Shown here: piece after piece, positions 1-5,742 of the stretch | Position numbering within the stretch: position 1 is the first letter of the stretch | How the letters are laid out: each line of letters begins with the position of its first letter | Assembly: GCA_026398835.1 (NCBI GenBank) | Contig: JAPLSD010000121.1 | Span: forward strand, 1 to 7,862 | Direction: 5' to 3' | Source of the DNA: Pseudomonas sp. | GTDB taxonomy: Bacteria; Pseudomonadota; Gammaproteobacteria; Pseudomonadales; Pseudomonadaceae | DNA: 7,862 nucleotides | Position numbers and translations under genes: made by a program | Notes under the pieces: generated by a model | What the model saw: the letters and a program-made list of their open reading frames with translations, nothing else | Databases searched by the model: none | Told to the model about the DNA's origin: nothing

Positions 1-294
1 ATTGATGTTGGCGCCCATGACCCAGGCCTTCATCGAGCGTTCGGCCTGGGTATCGAAATGCACCACTTGCCCGCAGGCATGCACACCGGCGTCGGTGCGC
101 CCGGCACACATCAGCGATACCGGAGAATCGGCGACTTTGGACAAGGCATTTTCAAGGGTTTCCTGCACCGTCAAAACACCGGAAGCCTGACGCTGCCAGC
201 CGCAATAACGCGAACCCTTGTATTCAACACCCAAAGCGATTCTGGAAAAGCCTGCGGCCGCCCTTTCGGCGGCCGCGTTATCTATATTTGCCAA
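1..294 (-). CDS. truA: tRNA pseudouridine(38-40) synthase TruA, N-terminal part (runs off the left edge)
   Basis: TruA converts uridines 38, 39 and 40 in the anticodon stem-loop of many tRNAs to pseudouridine, in the cytoplasm. The first 98 residues are visible. The family block [18 protein letters not shown] is at about 19-36. The catalytic motif GRTDAGVHA is at 65-73, with the nucleophile Asp68, followed by GQVVHF at 75-80. I chose the TTG at 292-294 because no ATG or GTG lies between the upstream in-frame stop and the conserved core. It gives an 18-residue N-terminal extension, similar to the short leader in E. coli TruA. A second in-frame TTG at 319-321 has no recognisable ribosome site and would sit at about the predicted transcript start. 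The residues before the core are alanine-rich ([10 protein letters not shown]) and their DNA forms a strong hairpin. The gene lies downstream of fimV but behind its terminator, so it probably has its own promoter. The C-terminus is outside the window. Confidence 0.93.
   Translation of the reverse strand, partial: MANIDNAAAERAAAGFSRIALGVEYKGSRYCGWQRQASGVLTVQETLENALSKVADSPVSLMCAGRTDAGVHACGQVVHFDTQAERSMKAWVMGANIN
254..276 (-). repeat. 9-bp GC-only inverted repeat inside the start of truA
   Basis: The two arms, 254-262 and 268-276, are perfectly complementary (GCGGCCGCC and GGCGGCCGC) around a 5-base loop that reads GAAAG in the mRNA. The hairpin begins 16 bases after the proposed TTG start codon ends and encodes part of the alanine-rich N-terminus. 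It has no T tract, so it is not a terminator. The complementarity is seen directly. An effect on translation start is inference. Confidence 0.7.
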
Positions 295-329
295 GAACTT
301 ACAGCCTGCTGATTGACGCAAAGACGCCC

Positions 330-335
330 ATTATA
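330..335 (-). promoter_or_regulatory. Candidate -10 box of a truA promoter
   Basis: On the minus strand this reads TATAAT, a perfect sigma70 -10 hexamer. It would start transcription near 323, about 29 bases upstream of the TTG start of truA. There is no good -35 hexamer at 16-18 bases (the sequence there is about TGGCGT). The call rests on the -10 match and on the need for a promoter after the fimV terminator. Confidence 0.45.
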
Positions 336-444
336 AGGCCGCGAGACCGAGACGCCATGTTCGCGCCATTTTTTGTTTCAGGCTTCAGCTTTTTGACTGT
401 CGCCCGCCGGGGTGTTTTATGAGGGCTTACTGGCCTGACTCACG

Positions 445-465
445 CCCTGGCATGGGGTGCCAGGG
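445..465. repeat. Inverted repeat in the fimV–truA gap
   Basis: Perfect 8-bp arms, CCCTGGCA at 445-452 and TGCCAGGG at 458-465, surround a 5-base loop. No T tract follows on either strand, so it is not an intrinsic terminator. It lies about 17 bases beyond the fimV terminator stem and about 110 bases upstream of the truA -10 box. It could be an operator, an RNA 3'-end structure or chance. I see nothing else in the 295-535 gap beyond this, the terminator and the -10 box. Confidence 0.5.
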
Positions 466-479
466 GTCTAGTGGCAGCA

Positions 480-518
480 GAAACAACAACGGCAGCCTCA
501 ATGGCTGCCGTTGTCGTT
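480..518 (-). terminator. Intrinsic terminator of fimV
   Basis: A 12-bp perfect stem (486-497 with 503-514) closes a 5-base loop. Three further pairs extend it beyond one mismatch. In the minus direction the descending arm runs into TTGTTGTTT. It lies about 20 bases after the fimV stop codon. Stem, GC content, U-rich tail and position all fit a Rho-independent terminator. Confidence 0.85.
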
Positions 519-535
519 ATACCGGGTGTGTTTTA

Positions 536-3178
536 TCAGGCCATACGTGCCAGCATTTCCTTGGCTTCACTTTTCTGGCCTTCATCGCCCTCTGTGATCA
601 CTTCATCGAGGATGTCCCGTGCACCATCGTTGTCGCCCATGTCGATGTAAGCCTGAGCCAGGTCCAGCTTGGTCGCGACCTCATCGGTACCCGAGAGGAA
701 ATCGAACTCAGGCTCGTCAGTGGCCGCTGCTGCGTCCTCAGCCGTGAAACGGTGCTCAGCGAACGGTTCTGCAATAGGCGGCTGTTCCAGGCTTTGCGAC
801 AGACGATCAAGCTCAGCATTGACGTCATCCAGCTCGGAGGCGAACGCATCCGGCTCGACGTGTGCATCCATTTCGTCGGACAGAGACAGATCGAAATCCG
901 CTGGCAGCTCCAGATCATCGATCGACGCGTTGGCAACCGTTGGCACCTCAGTTGCTGGCAGGTCCTTCAGGTCATCATCAAGACTCAGCAGGAACTCGTC
1001 ATCGGCCAGCATTGAGTCTGAGACGTCGCCGCCGAGATCAAGGTCAAAATCCGACAGGTCGTCCAGACTGTCCTTCGCTTCGGTCTGCTGTTGCAACACC
1101 GACTCAAAACTCAAATCGTCATCCAACGGAAAGGCTTCAAGTTCTGGCTCAGGCTGAGACTCTGGCGCTGCCACCACCGCAGAAGCCGTCTCCAGATCAT
1201 CCAGACTCAGATCAAAATCCGTATCAAACTCGTCATCCGCTGCAACCGGAGCCACGGCGGGCGCCTCAGGCTCATCACGCAGCAGGTCCTTGACGTATTG
1301 GGCGTCCAGCTCAGCTGCCACTGCCGCTGCACCGAGACCTGCGACCGCCGCCACTGCAACCATCGTCGGGAAACGGCTTTTCAGCTGTTCGACTTCAGAG
1401 TAATTCTTGCCATTGGCGACCAACTGACGCTCTTGAGCGACAAATGCGTCACGGTCGCCCTGCGCGCCATAGACTTCCATCAGCTTCAAGCGCAGATCGC
1501 TGCGCTGTGGCTCGTGCTTGATGGCCACTTCCAGAATGTCAGCAGCCTGATTCAGCGCACCGCGCTCGATATGCGATTGCGCTTGTGCCAAAACGTCGTC
1601 CGAACGCTCAGCTGCAGGCGCTATCAATGGTGCGGCAATAGGCGCCACAACCACAACGGGAGCAATGGGAGCAATGGGAGCAATGGGAGCTGGAGCTGGA
1701 GCTGGAGCTGGAGCGAGCTTGACGCTCGGCGGTAGAACTTCAAGACCTTCGAAGCTGCTTTCCGGTAGATCCAGATCGGAAGAAAACTCTGTTTCCTCTG
1801 ACAAGGCACGCGCCATGCGCAGATGCTTCTCGGCCTCTTGCTGAGCTTTGCGACGACGCGCCAGCAACAGCAGCAGCAACAAAAGCACTATCGCGCCGCC
1901 ACCGACCAACCCCATCAGGACGGGATTGGTCAGCAGGTCATTGTATTTCGACTCTTCTGCGGGCGGGGTCGCCGCTTGAATCGGCGCCTCGGCAGGTACA
2001 GCAGCAGGTGTAGCTGCATCAGGTGCCGATGCTGGCGCCGCGTCTGCCGCTGGCGTCACCGCAGTCTGAGCATTAGCGACCAACTCAGCCGGCATCGCCG
2101 TCGAAGGCTGAGCAGCGCCCGCACCTTCGGCTTGTAACTTGGCCAACTGATTGTTCTTCAACTCGATCAAGCGCTGGAGCTTGTCCAGCTGGCTCTGCAA
2201 ATCTGTCATGCGGCTTTTCAACTCGGCATTGTCGCGCCGGGTCGTGTCGAGACTTTCTTGAGTAACAGCAAGCTTGTTGCTCAATACCTTGCTGTCACCA
2301 GCAGCGCCTTTGCCGCGAGCTTTGCCAGCATCAGCGGAAACCAGACTCAATTTATCTTTGGCTGCCGTCTGCGATGGCGCGGCATCGCCACGCGCACGCC
2401 TGGTGGCATCCAGTTGCTGCGGTCGCGAGGCCAGGCGGCGGCCGTGACGCCAGGCAGTGTTCTGCGCGGCGACTTCAGCAATGGCCTTGGGCTGCGGCAA
2501 CCTGGTGCTTTGCTCAGGGTCCGGCAAACGCAGTACCTGACCGGTTTTCAGCCGATTGATATTGCCGTCGATAAAGGCCTCCGGGTTCAGCGCCTGAATG
2601 GCCAGCATGGTCTGCTGGACCGAAGCACCTTTACGGGCTTTCGCGGCGATCTCCCAAAGGGTGTCGTGTGGTGTAGTCGTGTACTGCGCAGGCTTGCTTG
2701 CCCCGGTGAGCGGAGCAGTAACGGCAGCAGCTTGAGCTGGCGCCGGTTGAGCAGCAGCATCAGCGGTCTGTGGAGAGAACTTCGAGGGATCAAGCAGCAC
2801 ACTGTAGTCGCGCAGCAGACGGCCATTAGGCCACATCACCTGCACCAGGAATTTGACCATCGGTTCGGAAAGCGGCTTGCTCGACGTCACGCGCAAGACA
2901 CTTTTACCACTGGAATTGAGCACCGTGATGAAGGTCAGGTCGTTGAGGAATGCCTGACGATCGACACCCGCCTTGGCGAACTCTTCTGGCGAGGCCAGGC
3001 TCGGCACCACTTCGCCAGCGGTGAGATCCTTGACATCAAGCAGTTCGATTTCCGCCACCAGCGGCTGGTTCGGAGTCGACTTCAGGGTCAATTCCCCGAG
3101 ACCAAGGGCCTGCGCCATACCGGAGGACAGCGCCGAGGCGGCCGCAATTGCTAACACCAGTTTGCGAACTTGAACCAT
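536..3178 (-). CDS. fimV: FimV, polar/type IV pilus assembly hub protein with LysM domain and TPR-like C-terminus
   Basis: FimV is an inner-membrane protein that binds peptidoglycan through LysM. In P. aeruginosa it supports type IV pilus assembly, polar localisation and cAMP signalling. Here it has 880 residues (the PAO1 protein has 919). From the N-terminus: signal peptide 1-25 (cleavage near AQA-LGLGEL); the FimV core 26-131, with VLRVTSSKP and VQVMWPNGRLLRDYSVLLDP; LysM about 166-218 (HDTLWEIA to VLRLP); a coiled coil about 297-350; an Ala/Pro linker; a transmembrane segment 418-440 followed by ARRRK; a (Ala-Pro)n/(Ile-Ala-Pro)n stretch 489-507; a TPR-like region about 528-590; a long Asp/Glu-rich region 640-830; and the C-terminal FimV TPR domain 834-880. 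I chose the ATG at 3178 over the in-frame ATG at 3274 because it follows AAGGATGAGG and begins directly with the signal peptide. The gene is transcribed alone between a 208-base leader and its own terminator. Confidence 0.96.
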   Translation of the reverse strand: MVQVRKLVLAIAAASALSSGMAQALGLGELTLKSTPNQPLVAEIELLDVKDLTAGEVVPSLASPEEFAKAGVDRQAFLNDLTFITVLNSSGKSVLRVTSSKPLSEPMVKFLVQVMWPNGRLLRDYSVLLDPSKFSPQTADAAAQPAPAQAAAVTAPLTGASKPAQYTTTPHDTLWEIAAKARKGASVQQTMLAIQALNPEAFIDGNINRLKTGQVLRLPDPEQSTRLPQPKAIAEVAAQNTAWRHGRRLASRPQQLDATRRARGDAAPSQTAAKDKLSLVSADAGKARGKGAAGDSKVLSNKLAVTQESLDTTRRDNAELKSRMTDLQSQLDKLQRLIELKNNQLAKLQAEGAGAAQPSTAMPAELVANAQTAVTPAADAAPASAPDAATPAAVPAEAPIQAATPPAEESKYNDLLTNPVLMGLVGGGAIVLLLLLLLLARRRKAQQEAEKHLRMARALSEETEFSSDLDLPESSFEGLEVLPPSVKLAPAPAPAPAPIAPIAPIAPVVVVAPIAAPLIAPAAERSDDVLAQAQSHIERGALNQAADILEVAIKHEPQRSDLRLKLMEVYGAQGDRDAFVAQERQLVANGKNYSEVEQLKSRFPTMVAVAAVAGLGAAAVAAELDAQYVKDLLRDEPEAPAVAPVAADDEFDTDFDLSLDDLETASAVVAAPESQPEPELEAFPLDDDLSFESVLQQQTEAKDSLDDLSDFDLDLGGDVSDSMLADDEFLLSLDDDLKDLPATEVPTVANASIDDLELPADFDLSLSDEMDAHVEPDAFASELDDVNAELDRLSQSLEQPPIAEPFAEHRFTAEDAAAATDEPEFDFLSGTDEVATKLDLAQAYIDMGDNDGARDILDEVITEGDEGQKSEAKEMLARMA
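1658..1714. repeat. In-frame tandem repeats in fimV encoding Ala-Pro / Ile-Ala-Pro
   Basis: Three exact copies of a 9-base unit (GGGAGCAAT, 1658-1684) pass into four exact copies of a 6-base unit (TGGAGC, 1691-1714). On the coding strand they encode the APAPAPAP and IAPIAPIAP stretch at FimV residues 489-507. Both unit lengths are multiples of three, so copy-number change would lengthen or shorten the cytoplasmic linker without breaking the frame. Confidence 0.9.
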
Positions 3179-3243
3179 AGCCTCATCCTTTGTTTGAACA
3201 CTCCTCGGCCAGGCGAGAAGGTGTAGTAGCCGCTGCCATAAGG

Positions 3244-3257
3244 CATTGCGCGCAATG
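3244..3257. repeat. Perfect 14-bp palindrome in the fimV leader
   Basis: CATTGCGCGCAATG is its own reverse complement. It lies 65 bases upstream of the fimV start codon and just downstream of the candidate fimV promoter. It could be a dimer-binding operator or a small hairpin with no room for a loop; the perfect symmetry favours protein binding. No regulator family is recognised from the sequence. Confidence 0.6.
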
Positions 3258-3277
3258 TTGAGCGTAAGCTGCACGCG

Positions 3278-3286
3278 ATTATTTCA
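3278..3286 (-). promoter_or_regulatory. Candidate extended -10 promoter for fimV
   Basis: On the minus strand this reads TGAAATAAT: an upstream TG, one base, then AATAAT, which matches five of six -10 consensus bases. No good -35 is visible at 17 bases, as is common for extended -10 promoters. Transcription would start near 3271, giving a leader of about 93 bases that contains the 14-bp palindrome. This is a motif match only. Confidence 0.3.
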
Positions 3287-3352
3287 TTCATGCCCTTGGA
3301 AGCCCCAGACGGCGGCTCACCCCCAAGCAATCGGCCAAGCATACTGCCCAGC

Positions 3353-3365
3353 CAGAATCATTCTG
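3353..3365. promoter_or_regulatory. Operator-like palindrome between the asd-like gene and fimV
   Basis: CAGAAT and ATTCTG form a perfect 6-bp inverted repeat around one central base. It lies about 22 bases beyond the stop codon of the asd-like gene and upstream of the candidate fimV promoter. Symmetry and position suit a repressor or activator site. It does not resemble the LexA or Fur consensus, and chance is possible at this length. Confidence 0.3.
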
Positions 3366-3386
3366 CAAATTGTTGCCAAGTATCTT

Positions 3387-4397
3387 TTACAGGAGGTCTT
3401 TTATCAACAATTCAGCCAACTGCACAGCGTTGAGCGCCGCGCCTTTGCGTACGTTATCTGACGTCAGCCACAGATTAAGTTCCGCCGGGTCATCGACACC
3501 GGTCCGAACCCGTCCGACATAAACCACATCCTGCCCCACCGCATCACCTACTGCGGTCGGGTAATCACCCGCTTCGACCAGCTCGACACCCGGAGCAGCA
3601 TCCAGTGCGGCGTTGACCTTTGCCAGGTCGATATCGGTCGCTGATTGCAAGGTCACGGTAAAGCTATCGCCAAAAAACACCGGGGCTTGAATACAAGTGA
3701 CAGAAATCTTTAACAAAGGCTCTGCCAGTACTTCGCGCAGCTCTCTGACGAGGCGTTTTTCCAACATCGTGTGGCCTTGAGCATCAGGGGTACCGACCTG
3801 AGCCAACAGGTTAAAGGCCATCTGCCGATCAAAAAATCGTGGCTCCAACGGGCGGACGTTGAGCAATTCGGCAGTTTGCCGGGCCAGCTCTTTAACAGCT
3901 TCGCGCCCCTGGGAGGAGACTGCCAGGCTGGCCGTCACGTTGACGCGCTGAATCTCGAGCAAACCACGCAACGGTGCCAACACCACTGCCAACGCCGTAG
4001 CTGATGCGCTTGGGCTGCTCAGCTGCACTGGCTTCTTCAGTCCGGCCAACACATGGCCATTGGCTTCCGGAACGACTTGCGGCGCCCGGTCAGCAGGCAA
4101 GGCACCGGACAAATCGATCACTGCACAACCGGCAGCTGTAGCGCGCGGCGCAAAACTCAGCGTAACCGCAGGGCCGGCAGCGAAGAACACCAATTGAACC
4201 TTGCTGAAGTCGAATTCGTCGACTTCACGCACCCGCATGTTCTTGCCGCGAAACGGCACCGAATGTCCGGCCGACTCGCTGCTGGCCAGCAGGTGCAAGT
4301 TGGCAACCGGAAAATCACGCTCTTCGAGAATCTGGACGAGGGTTTCGCCGACAGTACCGGTGGCGCCGATCACGGCAATATCAAAGGACTGGCTCAT
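3387..4397 (-). CDS. usg: USG-1-like aspartate-semialdehyde dehydrogenase homologue, probably catalytically dead
   Basis: The protein has 336 residues and the fold of aspartate-semialdehyde dehydrogenase: NADP-binding GATGTVG at 11-17, SAGHSVPFRGK at 42-52, CAVIDLSGALP at 91-101, a C-terminal SDNVRKGAALNAVQLAE at 313-329. By eye-alignment with bacterial ASADH, the PNCST motif is replaced by PSASA, so the catalytic cysteine is Ala131. The glutamine of QAVSG is Leu158, the arginine of RIPV is Gln237 and the histidine of AHSE is Asp244. It resembles E. coli Usg and corresponds to PA3116, which is often labelled a probable semialdehyde dehydrogenase. The ATG at 4397 follows TGAGG at a 7-base spacing. 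It sits between the asd terminator and fimV with its own likely promoter. Its role is unknown; a structural or regulatory part is inference. Confidence 0.88.
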   Translation of the reverse strand: MSQSFDIAVIGATGTVGETLVQILEERDFPVANLHLLASSESAGHSVPFRGKNMRVREVDEFDFSKVQLVFFAAGPAVTLSFAPRATAAGCAVIDLSGALPADRAPQVVPEANGHVLAGLKKPVQLSSPSASATALAVVLAPLRGLLEIQRVNVTASLAVSSQGREAVKELARQTAELLNVRPLEPRFFDRQMAFNLLAQVGTPDAQGHTMLEKRLVRELREVLAEPLLKISVTCIQAPVFFGDSFTVTLQSATDIDLAKVNAALDAAPGVELVEAGDYPTAVGDAVGQDVVYVGRVRTGVDDPAELNLWLTSDNVRKGAALNAVQLAELLIKDLL

Positions 4398-4428
4398 GTT
4401 GCTACCTCAGGCGAAACAGGGGAGCGGC

Positions 4429-4457
4429 ACTTTACCGGGGGTTTGCGGGGCAGGCAA
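4429..4457 (-). promoter_or_regulatory. Candidate sigma70 promoter of the asd-like gene
   Basis: On the minus strand TTGCCT (4452-4457) and TAAAGT (4429-4434) are separated by exactly 17 bases. Each matches four of six consensus bases. The start would fall near 4422, about 25 bases upstream of the ATG, leaving room for the GAGG ribosome site. A promoter is needed here because a strong terminator closes asd just upstream. Confidence 0.5.
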
Positions 4458-4502
4458 TTGGCCCGCGATGACGGGCTGCGCGACAACGCAGCCTTCCCCG
4501 CT
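4445..4502. repeat. Nested inverted repeats in the asd–usg spacer
   Basis: An outer pair, GCGGGG (4445-4450) and CCCCGC (4497-4502), encloses two smaller pairs: GCCCG/CGGGC (4461-4465 with 4472-4476) and GGCTGCG/CGCAGCC (4474-4480 with 4487-4493). The two inner stems overlap by three bases, so they compete or form a branched structure. No T tract follows. The outer left arm lies inside the spacer of the candidate promoter. It may be a degenerate REP-like element, but I do not recognise the family. Confidence 0.45.
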
Positions 4503-4511
4503 GACAGCAAT

Positions 4512-4548
4512 AAAAAACCCGCTCCTCCTTCGAGACGCGGGCTTTTTT
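4512..4548 (-). terminator. Intrinsic terminator of asd
   Basis: CCCGC/GCGGG (4518-4522 with 4537-4541) is the main stem. A further CTC/GAG pairing around GAAG lies inside the loop. On the minus strand six Us follow the stem. A matching A tract on the other side makes it symmetrical, so it could also act on the plus strand. It starts about 15 bases after the asd stop codon. Confidence 0.93.
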
Positions 4549-4562
4549 AAAACATCAAACCA

Positions 4563-5675
4563 TCAACGCTCAAGCAGAATCCGCAACATGCGACGCAGCG
4601 GTTCGGCCGCGCCCCACAGCAGTTGGTCGCCAACGGTAAAGGCACCGAGGAACTGCGACCCCATGTTCAGCTTGCGCAGACGGCCCACCGGGACATTCAG
4701 GGTACCGGTGACCTTGGTTGGGCTCAGCTCCTGCATGCTGATTTCACGCTGGTTCGGCACCAGTTTGACCCATGGATTGTGCTGGCTGATCAGCCCTTCG
4801 ATATCGGCGATCGGCACGTCTTTGTTCAGCTTGATGGTCAACGCCTGGCTGTGGCAGCGCATGGCGCCGATCCGCACGCAGATGCCGTCGACCGGGATCG
4901 GGCTCTTGAAGCGGCCGAGGATCTTGTTGGTCTCGGCCTGAGCTTTCCACTCTTCACGGCTCTGACCGTTCGGCAGTTCCTTGTCGATCCACGGGATCAG
5001 GCTGCCGGCCAATGGCACACCGAAGTTCTCGGTCGGGAACGCGTCGCTGCGCATGGCTTCGGCCACTTTACGGTCGATGTCGAGGATGGCGCTGGCCGGA
5101 TTGGCCAGTTCATCGGCGACAGCGGCGTGGGTCGCGCCCATTTGCTTGATCAGTTCACGCATGTTCTGCGCACCGGCACCGGAGGCCGCCTGATAGGTCA
5201 TGGCGCTCATCCACTCCACCAGACCGGCTTCGAACAGGCCGCCCAGGCCCATCAGCATCAGGCTGACGGTGCAGTTGCCACCGATGTAGTTCTTGGTGCC
5301 GGCGTCGAGTTGCTGGTCGATAACCTTGCGGTTCACCGGATCGAGCACGATCACTGCGTCATCCTGCATGCGCAAGCTGGAAGCAGCGTCGATCCAGTAA
5401 CCCTGCCAGCCGGCTTCGCGCAGTTTCGGGAAGACTTCGCTGGTGTAGTCGCCACCCTGGCAGGTCAGAATCACGTCGAGGGTTTTCAGCTCTTCAATGC
5501 TGTAAGCGTCCTTGAGTGGGGCAATGTCCTTGCCCACGGACGGGCCTTGGCCACCGACATTGGAAGTGGTGAAAAACACCGGCTCAATAAGATCGAAATC
5601 CTGCTCTTCCAGCATCCGCTGCATGAGCACGGAACCGACCATACCGCGCCAACCGATCAGACCTACACGTTTCAT
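4563..5675 (-). CDS. asd: Aspartate-semialdehyde dehydrogenase
   Basis: Asd reduces L-aspartyl phosphate to L-aspartate-4-semialdehyde with NADPH, in the cytoplasm. This is the branch point to diaminopimelate/lysine, threonine and methionine. The protein has 370 residues, the normal length for the Gram-negative enzyme. The nucleotide-binding loop GWRGMVGS is at 8-15. The active-site cysteine is Cys135 in GGNCTVSL. Gln162 lies in YQAASGAG, Arg268 in CVRIG and His275 in RCHSQ, so all four expected catalytic residues are present. The ATG follows AAAGGTG at a slightly long spacing of about 8-10 bases. The gene lies 67 bases downstream of leuB, with a terminator-like hairpin between them, and ends at a strong terminator. 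In pseudomonads a functional asd is normally essential because diaminopimelate is needed for peptidoglycan. Confidence 0.98.
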   Translation of the reverse strand: MKRVGLIGWRGMVGSVLMQRMLEEQDFDLIEPVFFTTSNVGGQGPSVGKDIAPLKDAYSIEELKTLDVILTCQGGDYTSEVFPKLREAGWQGYWIDAASSLRMQDDAVIVLDPVNRKVIDQQLDAGTKNYIGGNCTVSLMLMGLGGLFEAGLVEWMSAMTYQAASGAGAQNMRELIKQMGATHAAVADELANPASAILDIDRKVAEAMRSDAFPTENFGVPLAGSLIPWIDKELPNGQSREEWKAQAETNKILGRFKSPIPVDGICVRIGAMRCHSQALTIKLNKDVPIADIEGLISQHNPWVKLVPNQREISMQELSPTKVTGTLNVPVGRLRKLNMGSQFLGAFTVGDQLLWGAAEPLRRMLRILLER

Positions 5676-5693
5676 CGCAACTACACCTTTTAC

Positions 5694-5736
5694 AAAAAGT
5701 GGGCGCGCTTGCCAACATCAGCGGCAAGCGGGGCCC
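5694..5736 (-). terminator. Terminator-like hairpin between leuB and asd
   Basis: An 8-bp perfect stem (5706-5713 with 5723-5730) is extended by GGGC/GCCC beyond a small internal loop. In the minus direction ACTTTTTG follows directly. It begins 6 bases past the leuB stop, and its base lies about 25 bases before the asd ATG, so full termination would leave asd dependent on a promoter I cannot find in the gap. Partial termination, or an attenuator, fits better. Confidence 0.65.
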
Positions 5737-5742
5737 AAGAGA

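Noticed and set aside
299..331. Ten-codon minus-strand frame ([10 protein letters not shown]) ending 5 bases before the truA start, possible translational coupling
   Set aside because: Its ATG overlaps the TATAAT box, so a transcript from that promoter would start downstream of it, and it has no ribosome site.
419..2137. Several plus-strand open frames opposite fimV
   Set aside because: They are low-complexity Ser/Arg- or Gln-rich antisense readings of the acidic, Ala-Pro-rich fimV sequence, with no start signals.
3179..3274. Upstream in-frame ATG that would add 32 residues to FimV
   Set aside because: It would bury the signal peptide behind an unrelated stretch. The ATG at 3178 has a good ribosome site and gives the family's usual N-terminus.
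3365..3382. Sigma54-like TTGGCAAC...TTTGCA in the fimV leader
   Set aside because: The GG and GC dinucleotides are separated by 9 bases instead of the required 10, so it does not fit a -24/-12 promoter.
3390..3396. Perfect AGGAGG on the plus strand
   Set aside because: No start codon follows at a suitable distance; it is the reverse of the last codons of the asd-like gene.
5681..5713. TTGGCA-N17-TAAAAG promoter just upstream of asd
   Set aside because: Transcription would start about 4 bases before the ATG, cutting off the asd ribosome site, and the elements lie inside the terminator-like hairpin.
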